Shown here one piece after another: positions 1 to 14,129 of a stretch of DNA of 64,000 nt. The notes beneath the pieces were generated by a model that made no database searches, was not told the origin of the DNA, and saw nothing but the letters and a program-made list of their open reading frames with translations. Made by a program: the position numbers and the translations under genes. Position 1 is the stretch's first letter; each line of letters starts with the position of its first letter. The stretch is taken from assembly GCF_002443255.2 (NCBI RefSeq), contig NW_019211455.1:3888597-3952596 (forward strand), written 5' to 3'. The stretch is from Varroa destructor (taxonomy: Eukaryota; Arthropoda; Arachnida; Mesostigmata; Varroidae).

Positions 1-3000
1 GAACGAACATTTAAGCTATCGATACATACACAGGATTCCACTAGTTAGAACGTTCATGCTTTGGAGTAAAGGAAACCTTTTGGCAGGTGAGTGGCACACT
101 GATCGCTTATACCTTGATGACATCATCGTTACTGTTGAAGTTTGGAAGGTGAAAAGCGCCGCGTACTCGTACTTCTAAAACGTAGATTTCTTGAAAAAAT
201 GCATTTTTCAGACTGTTTAATTATCCAATGAGGCATCCGCCGTCCATGAGTTATCCAAAAAAACAAATAAGTACGATATCTAAACAGTGTCTTGAAAACT
301 CACTCGCTATCGGGAATCATCGGCTTCTACCTTTAATACTTTTTCAGAATACATTCCTCTCTGACCATCAGGCGTATGCAGACACTTATCATTGCTTGCC
401 ATTTACAACGAGAGGCAATCGCTTGGCATTGACCCTCTTCGCTAAGATTAATAGGCTCTTCGTTTATTCTATAAGCGAGAAGGTAAGCAGTAAAAAACTC
501 GGAAGACGTTTTCGCCAGGGCTCTAAATGTAGCCGCAACCGAAATACATTCATGCTTGATCATTGACCAGTTGAGAGAGATCAGAAAGTTTAAACTATTG
601 GAATGGTGACCAGAACAAGTCTTGGGGCCGGACATTCTGACAATTTTAAAATCGACGTGATGCGCTTTCTAGGGTGGCAGGAGATAGGACAAATATTCCA
701 CCACTTCTTGAGCTGTTCCAAGTATTTTAAGACATTTAACATTAGATATTCTGTAATTATTCGAATGAAACAGATGAAATAGCCGGCATGTATTGAAAGG
801 ATCGAGAAACATACTGCCGCGGCGGAAAACCATATTAAACATAACCTTCCTGCTAGCAAAAAATCGACAAATTTGAGTTCTCGAGGGCGCATCAATTAGG
901 CGACGTTGAGCTGGAAATACTCTCCGATTATCGTTGAGGTTTATTCAAAATGGCCACAAATCATCTTCTTCTTAAGCTGACTAAAGACTTTTTCTTGAAC
1001 GCCGCTTGGACAAAATCTTCAACCAGTTTAGATATGCAGGAACATTCGCTCAGGACGATAATACGCAATTTGGCCCCCTGAACGCTCCGCAAGTTCAGCG
1101 ACCACTTTCGTTTAATGTTCAGCCCGAAGCTGAAATAGGCCATGAAGACGACAAAATAACAAAAGGGTGACCTACTTCATTATGTTCATCAATTGCAGCC
1201 ATTCTAATAAGAGTCCGACTAAGATGTGTAAACATCACGACGCTAAATGTAAACAAGTATAAGCTTGTAGAAAATGACGCTAACTCGGAGAGTCCTATGT
1301 GATACTTAAGCGTTCTCGGAAACGTACCAACGGAAAGATAGCACGCAGTACCAACGTATGATTTGCTCGCGTACAGTTCACGCGCGATTCGTGTACAAGC
1401 GATACAAAGGCTGTAACAGCTATAAAACCATTAACCGAGCCATTTCAAGTCTCAACGATCGGCTGTTCCGTTCTTTTTTATTCAGCAGCTTTATTTGCGT
1501 AGGCGGGTTTAAATGGTAAAAAGAAAAAATTAGGTATCGAGCTGAAGTGTTCGAAAGGTCGAACCGTATCCGACGTCCAGTTATTGCCTCTGTATATATA
1601 TAACAATGAAATAATTTTTGCTCTTACCTCTTACCTCTGCACTTACCATCAAACTATATATTTTCTATCGGCTATCGTCTAATCGATTCATACGCACATA
1701 TTGTCTGAGATAATATGTTCTTGAATTTTTGTTAATCGCTTCATTATTATTGGCGTCATCGTTTCGTTCAAACTAGAAAATATTAAAGCGAGAGTTCGAA
1801 GTTAGGTGAACGCTATGTCTTACGGTAAGCGTGAGTTCGCGACGCCTACCTCAGTTAACGTCAATAAGCTGCATAACATAGAACATTTGATGTACGGTAA
1901 AAAAAAGTAACAGACGTGAAACGGGACTCCCATAGCAGCAGTGCGTACAAAAATGTATAAGAATCGCAGCCATAAACATCACGGAACACGTTCATTTTAT
2001 TGACAGGTCGCACAAAAAACTGAGATGGTCAAATAGATGTATTGGAGAATGCTTTGCCATGTTAAACAACGGGGGTCAACGGTTGACTTATGCACACTTT
2101 CGAGAAAGTATCTTATGATAAAACAGGTGTCTAGAGCTAACCGAAGGTACTAAGCTCGAAACGATGTGAGCGAAACCACTGGTGGCTTGCTGATCTACGA
2201 GCATAATTGAACATACCGCGCTGCCTGTAGTGCATGCCGCAGCTGAAGCTAACGATGATGGGTGGGCTACTTCAGCCCTTTGAGGCTGTTTGTATATGAA
2301 GAGGACGTGTTGTATATGAAAACAGACAAGCAGTTACTTCGAAAAGTCGGCGGGAGGAAGCGACACTTCGGGACACTGGTCGAAGCAATATATCAGTGCA
2401 AAAAATATTAGACAGGAAGCGCAGAAACTAAACAAGACGAAACAATGTAGCACGTTCATGGTTAGAAAGCAAACACCTAACTTGGGGGAGCGTCCTGCAC
2501 CAGAGAACCGGAAGGATGAGAGGGGAAACGGGTTGTGACTTATGGGTACCATCTTCAGAACTAGTACAGAATAAAACTTAGATATATTTACATTCGAGTT
2601 CGGTTTAACCCTTATGACATCTCTGAAGCTACTTGTTTCGAAAATGAACTCCATTATGCTTAGCAGGTAACTTTTAATATATATGTATATATATAATTAA
2701 GGAACGGTTGCGTTTACGAATTAATGATACCATTCACTGCTAGGCCTTGATAGATTTTTAGAAAATAAACTTAAAATAGTTGTAAGGGAAGTATCTATTC
2801 AATACTTTTTTCAAAGCAAACCAAAGGAAGGGCAAGTGGCAAAGTTCGTAACTTCCAAACGATTTCTCCACAAACAGTTGTGCTCTGATGCTGGGATACA
2901 TAAGGTAAAACACATATTAAAGGTACAGCTGATTGAAATATCTATTAATATATGATCACGTGTTTTCAAGCTGTGGATTTGAATTTACATTGTAAATCGG

Positions 3001-4132
3001 GTACAGCACTGAAATGGATGGAATCACATATTGCATCTATCACCAAAACAGTAGGTCTATAAACAGTCTTTGACTCTGAGCGAAATTGTGCATTATCTAT
3101 GTTAGACTCAACGCCCGACCCACGGAACACACGAGCAACTGACATTCCATATTAGCGATAAATGTAGTACTAACATACCTAGGCGGCGACGTAAACATAC
3201 GTTTGAATCAGTATTGGATTCCGGTTAATTGAAGTTTCGTTTTTTGTCATGCCTCCGAAAGAAACGTCGCACATAGTGCGAGCCTATACGTCCACGAAAG
3301 GGTTGGCAAAGCGAAAATTGCCTATACATTGTTTCGCTGCAATGCGAACAGAGCAAAGTTCCTACCAGTAGTATGTAAATGTACTCGTAAGAGTTCGTGA
3401 TTCATAGTGCAGGTAAACAGTATATCGATTCGGATTGTAGCCTTTACATAACTGTGTTGTGTCCTTAGATTTTGAAGTTAAAGGATGCTGATGAGGGCGT
3501 AGTAAAGAAGGTGTTTCTATGCTTTTCCGCTAAGTTCAAGATAATTTATTGAATGTGTGTTCAGACTTACGCCGATTTTGAAGCCATTTAATAGACAGAT
3601 TACTGTGGCAAATTTGCCCTGCGTATGAAATATTAAGTACAATGGCACCCGGCAATACATATGTATGTTCGGAAGTACAGAATTCAGCTGTTGAAACTCT
3701 CCATATTATTTGCTACAGCTATTTGCACTATTACCCTATTAAAACAAAATATTTTCAATTCACTTTCTTTGGTCTTACTGGATATATATCGAGCTCTATG
3801 ACAGCAAGGAAAGACAGGGAATGTACACAAGAATCTTCCTAGAATAGCCTTATGAACTGTGCCAAAGTTGCATGCCCGTATACAAAAAAAATCCCGCTTT
3901 CCAAAATGGCGCTGTTTTAAAGAAAAATTTGAAATCACTATATTCCAAAGCGAAGCTTGCACATAAGGATGAGAGGAATCGCTAGTTCATATAGCGCCCG
4001 CGGTCAGCGTGCCAAAGGTTATCATTCACTATAATTTTCATATGGCTCGTAACATTTCAGCCTCCATAACAGCAGCACACCGACGAGGTGTGGTATGTAA
4101 CTGCCGCTTTACTGTGCTAACGGAGCCCCACA
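1..4132. other. intergenic DNA, no gene seen
   Basis: No reading frame here shows a recognisable domain or a coherent set of splice sites. Open frames are short (112 aa or less), overlap each other on both strands and look like chance. The sequence is AT-rich with short TA runs, for example near 2679-2696. The promoter and any 5' untranslated exon of the lectin gene that starts at 4133 should lie at the right-hand end, but I cannot place them. Confidence 0.5.
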
Positions 4133-5842
4133 ATGGCCAGCGTCCTGTCGTTGTCGACAGTAACTTCTCGATCAGGATCGTTGACAAGCCCTATTCAGTT
4201 GGCGCTAATTCTGTTGCTGGTTTTGCCCACTGGAGATGCCGGCACTGAAACCCGTTTCGCTGCGAGCTTTAAGCGACGCAATCGTACGCTGCAAGGTTGC
4301 GTTCCTCTGTGGAGCGCTGAGTTGCCATCCGTGTCACAGTGCCTTAGCGCTTGTATCCGGTTGGGGTAAGAGTACTTTTTCATGCCAATTTGCTTGACCG
4401 ACTAGCCAATGCCAATAGTTCTGGCTACCTCTAATTAATTCTCTTTTTGCCTATAATCTGTGTAGTTTTTAGCGAAGAACAATTTCCCTGCATTCACATG
4501 TACCGCTTTTCAATTAGATGCCAGTCTCTAGTATATGGCCATGGACGGTGCGAGCTTTTCCCGACGTTCTTGTGTCACCCCAAAGACCGTTTCCATCTTT
4601 CGTTGGTGCCCGCGGCCGGCATGACCTACTTCGATCTCGGATCAGAGATAACTCATGTCAAAACCCTCTGGAGTGATAACGGCTGTCTCCTCTATGACCG
4701 CTGTTTAAAGGGGTGCAATGAAGATTCATGGACGACCTTAACGTCTGCAACTACAACGACGGTCGGGCTAGCGACTATCGGCGAAAACTCAGGTTCAGGC
4801 TCTATTTCAGATTTAACGCTAGGTGTATTTGGATGCATTCTGCAAAGACTTCAGCTAAATTAGTCATCGTATTGATATAGTTCCAGATGGCCTATTTTAT
4901 CTACATCTTTATAATATTTTGCATTATCGCGAATGTTTGTACAAAATTGTTTTATGTGACTGTTTCTTTTCGAAATTAAATAACGATTCCTTGAATTTCT
5001 TAATTCAGGGGCCATCTTTGAGCTTAACTTCCGTCCCTTGTCAATCGGCAACCTGTGCCATCGTTAGCTGTCTATATTTTATTTGCGCAGGTTCTTAAAG
5101 CATACTTTTAATCGCTTGCCATTCTGCCTTAGCCAACAGTTCTCTGTGTAACCAGCATTTTTTAACTGCGTTGCCTGTATCCCACTTGCTGTCTAAAGCG
5201 ATTTCTGCCGTTGTCGGTACCGCATTGATCAGTGCTGGCAACTCCAAATCCAAAGCCACATCTGTCCAATCAACCGACCCAATTTCTTTAGCTTCACTAC
5301 CATCAGAGCCTACAACAAAAGCGAAAAAAATTGGCGCACGTTTCTTTCTCACCACTGAACCGATGACGTTCAGAGATTCCTCGGAATATTGCCGCCGACG
5401 AAATATGTCCCTGGGGATGCCAAAAACACGTGAGGAGCACAATATTCTGGTGGAAGCGATGAAAATACGCCAAATCGGCCGTATGTGGATTGGCGTCAAG
5501 AAGATCACCGAGTAAGTAATGGCTTTGTTAAGTTACGACTAAAAACGAAGCGTTTCATGTCAAGCTAGCTATACGTACCAAATTATATATGTCTTTAAAC
5601 AATCTGACGCCGTTCTAATTATAACTGGCTTGCAACTTACAATTTATTTCTGTTCTTTCAGAGGAGGCACAGACGCCACTTACATAGACGGGCGTTCGGT
5701 TCCCACAAGTATGCAGCTCTGGGGCGACGGTCAACCTAATAACTCACGAGGAAAACAGATTTGCATCGAGATGATGGCTTCCTTAAAGTATCTTTGGAAT
5801 GACTTTGACTGTCTCTACAAGAGCGCATTCGTCTGTCGGTGA
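4133..5842 (+). CDS. C-type lectin-like protein with PAN/apple-like N-terminal region
   Basis: Four exons in consistent phase: 4133-4365, 4473-4822, 5133-5511 and 5662-5842, giving 380 aa. Residues about 17-36 form a hydrophobic signal peptide or signal anchor, so the product is secreted or surface-bound. Residues about 56-110 carry spaced cysteines (C56, C70, C74, C84 and on) that resemble a PAN/apple fold. A Ser/Thr-rich linker follows. The C-type lectin domain spans about 263-380, with the WIG core at 313-315, a QPN motif at 345-347, WND at 366-368, and the canonical cysteines C281, C355, C371 and C379. WND together with a QPN motif suggests a calcium-binding site, with altered sugar preference compared with EPN or QPD lectins. 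That is family knowledge, not proof of binding. Donors at 4366 and 5512 are strong. The exon 2 donor (AG|GTGTAT) is the weakest boundary. ATG 4133 was chosen because it gives the hydrophobic leader. Likely role: recognition or immunity, by inference. Confidence 0.8.
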
Positions 5843-8800
5843 TTCGTCGGAAATACCGGCGCAATTTTATGTACTTTTAAAAAACTACTTTAAATTCTTA
5901 TTTTGTCATTGGTTGCCTCGTGTGGCTTTACGCAAAAGTGACGGCAGGTTGCTATCTCTAAATATATATTCGTGAGTTTCTAATCGATAACCGATATGAT
6001 AGTTACCACGTCTCTCGCAAAATATCATTACTTTATTACGAACCCTAGTATAGCCCGCAGACTAGCGTATTAGCTGGTAGTTACAGAACACCACCCTTCC
6101 GATCATTTCAATGTAAGCATTCACTCAACCAAGCACGAGTCAAATAAAAGCTATGTTAAACTGTCGTAAGGATGATAAAACGAACAAAAAATGTTATTAA
6201 GCTGTTATGTGATAGTTATAACGGTTATTAAGAACTTGAAAAAATAATAAAGACAACCAATTGTCGAACCTGCTCTTGGTATTTTATAGGTAAAATACAA
6301 CGATGGTCAATAGTATATAAATAAATGATGGCATCCACCTTCATCGAACATAGGATTCTAATCCGTCTAAACGAAAACGTTACAGCGGCCAATCAATTTC
6401 AGATATACAGCAGTCACGAATAATCACGTAAACGAGGGATTCAGTCTCTAATATGATAACAGCAACGCCCTAGCAACATTAAAAACGTCAAAAGTCTCAG
6501 ATCGTTTAGGTTCATTTTGCTAAACCAAATGATTTGTAGTATAGGGAAAATGCATTCCTAATAAAAGTTTGGAAAAACGGAACATTTCTTGCAAATATTG
6601 CGAAAAAGAACTTACACCTGTTTAAATAGTTCATACTATATATACGCGTTGTCAGACGCTGCATGAACTTGCTAAATTGGCCATTTTGTTAGCTATTTTG
6701 TAGAAAACTTGTGATCAGTTTTTACTTATTTTTGAAATAGAATTACTATTATTACTGTTATTATTGACGGTACTTGCGATTAAGAAAATGTATAGATGTC
6801 TGGAAATAGATTCATAAATCCTAAATATATATAAGTTATAAATATAAATAAACCATTTTTACCCAGTCGTATTTGAAACACATATAGTTTTCTTATCACT
6901 AATCGCTAGTTTATCTAGATTTGTTCGTTTCTTAGATATATGCTAGCACATTTCGACTAAGGTGAGTTAAATGAAGTTGGTCGTAATTTTTAATTGATTG
7001 AAAACTATATGATAAGATCAACAATGAGACTTATCTTCCAATTTTCTTCAATTTAATTTTGTCTAACAATTCTCTGCTTAGATAATGGCAGTTCCTCATA
7101 GAGTCACGTACATTGATTTGGGTATAAGCACTTGGTGCCGTTAAAGCCTAAATCACTCGGCCTCATTCAAATTTGGCGCTACCCTTTCACCCTTCTCTTG
7201 TCGCAAAATTCTCTGTCCACCATAATGTGAGTTTCCTTTAGTTTTGGAGCCGATCTGCGATTGTACGCTACTCGTTTCGAAGTTATACCAGGCCCATCCG
7301 ACCGCTTTGTGGTCTGTGGTGAGAAGCTTATTGTTCGCAACAGATTGTACCTATCACCGCCGCCGACACTATCTTTGGCGCATACAGTGTGAGCTTACTG
7401 GGAGCCGACAATAGCCGTGGTCGAGCGACGAACTGCTTTTGACGATGAATGCGCTACAATCGCAGACGCAGGTCAGTTTAGCATCAGTCCATGTGCTAAT
7501 GAACTTGGATCTGGGAGAGGTATAAGCAAGGTGTACAATGTACCTTTAGGGTAATTTCGAGATCAGAGCTCGAAGTTCTAAAGAATAGGAAGCAAGTGGT
7601 TCCATATACTTTACTCTCGGCAGCTGTTGACGTATTGGCAACAAAATCTATGGATGTCCGACGGTCATCAGGCATTTTACGTCGACTGTCTTCAGAAATA
7701 ACAGTGATGTCGAACAAGAGGCACTCTCTATTTGAAGCTGGCACCAAATATCTGTTTTAGTGAGTATTAGGAAAGCAGAATAAAACAATCCGTGTGAACA
7801 TATCAATTAATTGGTATTAAAGCATATGCCTGTAACTGCTTTCATTTTAAAATGACCTCTTGTGGTGTACAGTTAGTGTCTGCACTCACTATTCATAAGA
7901 TCGTATTTGCTATCCTGAAAATCACCCTTTGGGAGCTCGAACTATTATACCTAATAAGGCAGAGGTTAGATAAACGTTTTGTTATTCACGATGTTATCTG
8001 GTCAAAATATTTCGTTAATAGTAACGTTAGTGCGCTACATTCTTGTCAGAAATCCTGGAGGTCGTCTGGGAAGTGAGATTAATAACCCAACCAATATCGA
8101 GGCTGTAATGTAGAAACGCTGAAATTCTTGGGGCGCAAAGCGTAAAAACGTCCCACTTGGATCCAGTTCATCTGAATTTACAACCTTTCATTAGCATTCA
8201 ACAGGCCCGAAAAGGATCGGACGAGGACAAGTCTTAAAAACATGTTTCCGTTCGATTGTCTGAATTTGAACGATTTGCTTGTTTGAGTACTATGTCAGAA
8301 TACAATCAATAGAAGGAACCAATGATAATTAATAATTGCATCCTAAGAAACGTTAAGGTTCAATATCAGCATGATACGACCCTATGGGACAAACATTTTT
8401 TAATCAAGTTTTAGAAAATCTTGTCTCCTTCATTGAGCGCAACAAAATATACCACGCATAGCATCAACGCTGTAACCGTATCTCAAAATACATTACTATA
8501 GGCTAGTATGTGTGTCTTAGCAGATGGTTTCTGTATTTCAGTCTTTAACCTGTATATACTTTTTGTTTGAGTCTTTGCTACAAATTGTTCGAGAGCAAAT
8601 CTAATGAATAATAGTGACAACCTACTGGCTTTGCTCGAATATATACTACTTGTCATTGTGTCGGCTCAGTCATACTAAACGAGTGTGTTCATTATAGAAT
8701 GATTGGTTACAAACAGTACATGACTTATATAAAAGTATTAAAAATAAAATATGTTCATGGGACGTCAATGATAAATAAATACGGATAGCATAGGCACATC

Positions 8801-9720
8801 TAAGGACAGGACGAAAAGTAACTTTTGCAGCAGGCTGTGATTTGGAACCGTCTTAAACTGTGTGATTCGATTAAATTATAGTCGATTAAATTCGACGAGA
8901 ATTAATTGATAAACTATGCTGAAAGTCAACTAAGCATCAGATATCGGTATAAAAGTATCATGCTGCATGAATCAGTGGCTGTTGTTGAAGGGTAAATGGT
9001 ACAGAAGAAAAATCTTTGTTTTTTATTAAAACGTTCTAAAAAATAACCTAGCTAAAAATGCTGCTAAATAGGTAGGGAATAAGGCAGTTAGATGAATGAT
9101 ACTACATATGGAAACGTGTTTATTACTTTTGAGAAAGCTTGGTAGCGAATCACTAAAGTGAGATGGGTCTCTGTATGTCGCCGCCAGTTTGATCTCTGAC
9201 AGGCTAACAAATCGAACTATTCAACAGCGTACGCGCTTGTCAACATTTTAAATACATGTAAGATTTTTTCTTATGTCACTTGTACGAACCCGCATCGTCA
9301 TAAACTAGTTGTACTAGAAGCTGATTGAAGTGGTGTCCGCCAGCTGATTATTAGATCGGGGTTATATCAGTGGCCATATTTGTCGTATTTAACCAGTCTT
9401 TCGTTTGGACCAGTTCGAAGAGCAGGTCTACACCTCTCTTAGCTGCTGTCGTGTCACAGAGGGTTTTATCGACATTACGAGCCCTTTTACCCTCATCAAA
9501 GGACTGGTGTACAGTGTAGCATGAGCCTTTGGACATTTTCGTAATTTTTCGTCTATTCTCATTATTTGCCTTTATCTGCTATCACTCCTTGCTTAAAGAA
9601 TTCACGAAACTCTCTGTAACACGGTTGTCGAGCTAGAATCGCTTAATTTCGCTGTTCGTTTGATAAATATGTAGAGATCGGATGGTGCTATTTGTTTAGG
9701 CTTTGATTTTGTTGTTCTAG
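5843..9720. other. lectin 3' UTR and intergenic DNA up to CNOT9
   Basis: After the lectin poly(A) signal I see no coding region. A slightly GC-richer block at about 7240-7475 ends in a donor-like GCAG|GTCAGT and could be a 5' untranslated exon of CNOT9. The CNOT9 start codon sits 6 bases behind a good acceptor (CTAG ending at 9720), which implies an upstream non-coding exon somewhere. The link between the two is a guess. Open frames on either strand are 83 aa or less and unrecognised. Confidence 0.4.
6143..6148 (+). promoter_or_regulatory. polyadenylation signal of the lectin gene
   Basis: AATAAA lies about 300 bases after the lectin stop codon and is the first canonical hexamer downstream of it. 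Confidence 0.5.
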
Positions 9721-9726
9721 GTAATT

Positions 9727-11818
9727 ATGGGCGGACCAGGTGGTCCTCAAGGAGGGGGCGGAGGTGCTCCAACGATGTCACCAATGGAACGCGAAAAGGT
9801 TTTCCAGTGGATAGCTGAACTTGTAAATCCGGAAACCCGTGAGAACTCCCTTCTTGAACTCAGGTACATTGTTTTTTTTTATTTTTATTTATTTATATTT
9901 GTGCAGTCCTACAGCAGAGACCTTACGCTCTCTGTGTGCGTGTGTAGACTAGACTGCTGGTAACAATGAATAGATGTAATACTACTGCGATATGGAAAAT
10001 AGATACATGAAAAACTGGTAAATGCGCCCCTTATTTCATCATCCGTCTAATTAAAATGACTCTTGATAGAGTAGTCCAAACGCTGTTATCTTAGAACAAG
10101 GTTATGAGATTATAATGAGCAACGCATACGTCATACTATTTTCAAATTAAAACTGATAATGTTCCTTAATTACGTCGTACCGATCTATCTAATTTTGGTG
10201 AGATTTACTGTCGAGTTTGTCCAGTTGACTTAGAAATGTCACATGACATTTTGAAGCCTCTTGTTGCTTTTAACAGTAAAAAGCGAGAAGTTGTTCCCGA
10301 TCTGGCGCCTATGTTATGGAACTCGTTTGGCACAATTGCCGCTCTAGTCCAGGAAATCATTCACATCTATCCGGCAATCAACCCACCATCGTTGACAGCC
10401 CATCAATCTAATCGTGTCTGCAATGCCTTGGCGCTCCTGCAGTGCGTCGCTAGCCATCCCGAGACGCGGTCGTTTTTCCTGCAAGCCAACATTCCTCTTT
10501 ATCTGTACCCGTTTTTGCATACCGTGTCGAAGACGCGCCCGTTCGAATACCTGCGCCTGACGTCTCTGGGTGTTATTGGTGCGCTGGTAAAGACTGATGA
10601 ACAAGAGGTCATAAATTTCTTGCTCACCACGGAAATAATTCCACTCTGTCTGCGAATTATGGAAAGCGGTTAGTTGCCAATGAAGTTTCCCTGTTGTTCG
10701 TCGGCATTGCGTACCCAGCACTACTTATTTTTTATATCTATAACTGCGTAGGGGATAACTCACAACTCATGTAACGTACCACAAGGTTCAGCGGTGCTTG
10801 TTTGATTGACGAACAAAGATAATAACAGGAGTGCTCGAAGTCATATAGGCAATACTGTAAAACAAAGTTTAGAAAATGTAAGCTCTCGTGGTCCACAGTT
10901 AACTTTTCCGGCTGCTTGTATTCACCCTAAACGAAGTAAAATCTATATTCTATCGCTTTACAGGCAGCGAACTCTCCAAGACAGTGGCGACATTTATTCT
11001 GCAGAAGATCCTTTTGGACGACACTGGGTTAGCCTACATCTGTCAGACCTATGAGAGGTAAGTGTAATTAGTTATGTTACAACTTAGTATACTGATTTTT
11101 GCAGAATTATAATCTTCTCTGATGGGCTAGGTGAGACGCGCAGGATTTTCAACAATTTAGTTATTTCCTTCAAGCAATATATACGTAATAATACTGTATA
11201 AACTACGATAATCTTTTTTGTACAGGTTTTCACACGTGGCGATGATTTTGGGTAAAATGGTGATCTCATTAGCCAAGGAGCAGAGTTCGCGACTTCTCAA
11301 ACATGTGGTGCGATGTTACCTGCGGCTTAGTGATAACGCTCGGGCAAAGGAAGCCTTGCGTCAGTGTCTACCTGATCAGCTCAGAGATAACACCTTTTCC
11401 AATTGCCTTAAAGAAGACAGGTGTGTCATTAGTTTCTCTTTAGTTTCGTCGTGGAGCAATGATGTCGACTGTAGACAATTATCTTGATGTAAAAAAGGGA
11501 ATGGACACGTTGGAGTATCGTTGGACTTCAGTCATAAATTGCTACTAGCAGTGGATGTTGAAAAAAAAAGTTATTGAAGCAGTTTTTGCAATTTTCAACT
11601 ATTTATATCTTGAAATTTTGAAAATATCTACCCGTAAACAACATTTAAGCAGTGATGCAATAATGCAAGCGTTACTCTAATCGTCTTAACAGTTACATAA
11701 TAATTTCAGGTCGACCCAGCACTGGCTTCGTTCGCTTCACAAGAATCTTGCTGAGGATCCTCAGGAGGGAATATTGTTCTCACCTCAGCAGGCCGGACAG
11801 GTGCCGGCATCAAGTTAA
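9727..11818 (+). CDS. CNOT9: CCR4-NOT transcription complex subunit 9 (CNOT9/Rcd-1)
   Basis: Five coding exons, 9727-9863, 10277-10668, 10964-11057, 11226-11420 and 11710-11818, join in phase to give 308 aa, against about 299 in human CNOT9. The product is the armadillo-repeat subunit of the CCR4-NOT deadenylase. It binds CNOT1 and recruits GW182 and other mRNA-silencing factors in the cytoplasm. The Rcd1 core is almost unchanged from vertebrates: VPDLAPMLW, the stretch [60 protein letters not shown], and [12 protein letters not shown]. The N-terminus is different: a Gly/Pro-rich leader of about 15 residues precedes [13 protein letters not shown]. The C-terminal 30 residues after the last helix are also divergent. 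A splice acceptor ending at 9720, just before the start codon, shows an upstream untranslated exon. No clear AATAAA follows within 1 kb. Confidence 0.96.
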
Positions 11819-13089
11819 ACATGTTCAAAACGCAATAATCAGTAGAATGCGTCTGCGCAGCTAAGCGAAGGGAAGTTAAGTTGGGTTGACGGATTAGCGT
11901 CCGACTGGCAGTAGCGCCCTCGTTAAGCTGTTCATACCGTGTTTGCTATTATGGGCCGACAACAGCTTTCGTGTGATTTTATTTACGGTCGACACAATAC
12001 ACGGCGATTATTGGGATACATTCAAAATGGAAAATAGGGGGATTCAAGTGGGTAGTGTCAGTGACAACGGAATAAGTGGTGTATATCATATCTATGAATG
12101 GCACTAAAAATGAATTGCAACTGGAACCTCTGGCAGTGGCGAGACGAACTTTTTTCAGTCAGTAGTTTTGAGGTCGAGATTAGATGAATTGATTTGACGA
12201 GCGTGTCAAGTGGGCTGCATTCAATTCGAATTATGACTTAACCAGTAGCGAATGCAATCTTCACCATCAATAGTGGTTTCAGGTAAGGTTGCACCTCGAC
12301 ATGGTTTTATTCTGAAAATAACTATTAACCGAAGTCCTAAAAAAACAAGGAACTTCAAGTGATAAGGTGGTTACGTTGCCGAGCCCATTTTCGCCCTCAA
12401 ACACGCCGCAAAAAAAATACCAAATCTAATTATTTTTCTAGTTAGAAACTCAAATGGCTTTGTTGTGCATAAACCTACTACTATGCACAGCAGTACTAAA
12501 ATGGGATAAATATAAGGATTTATACTATCTGTGAACCGTACGTAGTCAACAGTTGGCATTGCAAGAAGGGTCACCTGCATTTTGTGACTGTTTTGTCAGG
12601 TGAGAATTTTGACAGATATATGAACTTGCAAAAGGGTTTTTCTTCATTGCGATACTGACGTTTCGGAACTTCAAAATGTTCTCCGAAGTTAAATTCTGCC
12701 GAATTACTATGAAAGACACGCACACATCAATATGTATAGATAAAATAATTAGTCAGCACAATCACTCTGAATAGGATATTACGCTTAATAAGAGCCACTA
12801 CGAGTTTCTTTTTACTAGTGCTAGAAAGTGCTAATACTCCAAAGTGTCCGATAGATAAACACAGTCACATACAGACATACACTTAGTTTCAACGAAATAG
12901 AATGGAAAAACCCTAGGCGTGATAAATGCTCATCGTATTGTAATGGAAATTATGGCGAATAATCTCCATAGTGGCATGTGTTCCCCATGGAAAGCTTTTT
13001 TCTTAATTGACCTTTAGGTCATGGTTTGGTCTCATTTTTTTCCGTATTCAAACGATACACATTCATTGGTGGTGGACGTTGATGATGGA

Positions 13090-13103
13090 GGGGGGGGGGG
13101 GGG
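13090..13103 (+). repeat. G14 homopolymer
   Basis: Fourteen uninterrupted G residues follow GATGATG. Such a run could form a G-rich structure or a sequencing weak point. Confidence 0.9.
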
Positions 13104-14110
13104 TATCCGACAAAAGGGGCGTTCAGTTTCAATCATTTACACCATTCATTCTTCAAATCACTCAAGCGTTTTTCCAACAAAACGAAGCATGCGCGTGTGC
13201 GAAAAAGAAAAGCCCAAGTTATTGATCGAAGTAACCATATAGATACACATGACTTATATCAAAAGGTGAAGTCATCCAGGTTCAACTCATGGGTAAGGGC
13301 GAAATGTATTCTCTTGACTGCCGTAATCATGTAAATATGTACATTGACAGATAGATGGGTATTTGATATATGGTAAAAATTATGTGGTCCATTAATAAGA
13401 TAGGATAGTAGCTTTATAACAAATGATCGTGTGTGTGTGTATTACCGGTTCGTTGCTCTACTAAAATAATAGGATTCAATCGACGTTGGTTGCGTTCAGT
13501 TGGGGGTATATATAGCACTATTGTGAATGTTATAGTCTGTTGCTGTGTGGATAAAGAAGTTTCACCGACAGGTCACTAGGGCAAGACATCGTCGTTAAAA
13601 AAGATTTTGCCAAACAAAAAGCAGAAACAAATAACGAAGAAGGAAACGATCAAAAAATATTTTAGGCCCCAATCAGTATTATATCACATAACGTTGATAC
13701 CTAGTTGTCCAGACTAAATCAAGGAACTATAGTATTCTGGCTGTATGGCAAGAGTGTAGTTCAAAATTTGAGGCATGCAATCATCATACACCGGCGGCCG
13801 ATGAAACCAGCTTGCTCAGTGTGATATAGCCCGCAGGAACCTGTGGAAACATAACATACACTATATACAATATACATGAATGCATATTCTCAACGGAAAT
13901 GTATATCTAAAGCCACGTATTATGATCACCCTACAAAAACATCAAGCTATTACTGCTTACTGATCGCGACAAGAGATATGACGACAAAGGCTATTATTGT
14001 ATGTATTCCAATTATTATTATTAAATAATATTAATTTGCCTTCGCTACTTCGTGCTCGTTAGATATTAGAGATGAACTCCTTTCAGCATGGGCGGTACCT
14101 TGTCATTGTT

Positions 14111-14129
14111 ACACACACACACACACACT
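14111..14129 (+). repeat. AC dinucleotide microsatellite
   Basis: About nine AC units, followed by imperfect ACTC units up to 14138. Confidence 0.9.

Noticed and set aside
7496..7747. Minus-strand frame of 83 aa
   Set aside because: No homology recognised, no convincing splice sites, and no partner exons.
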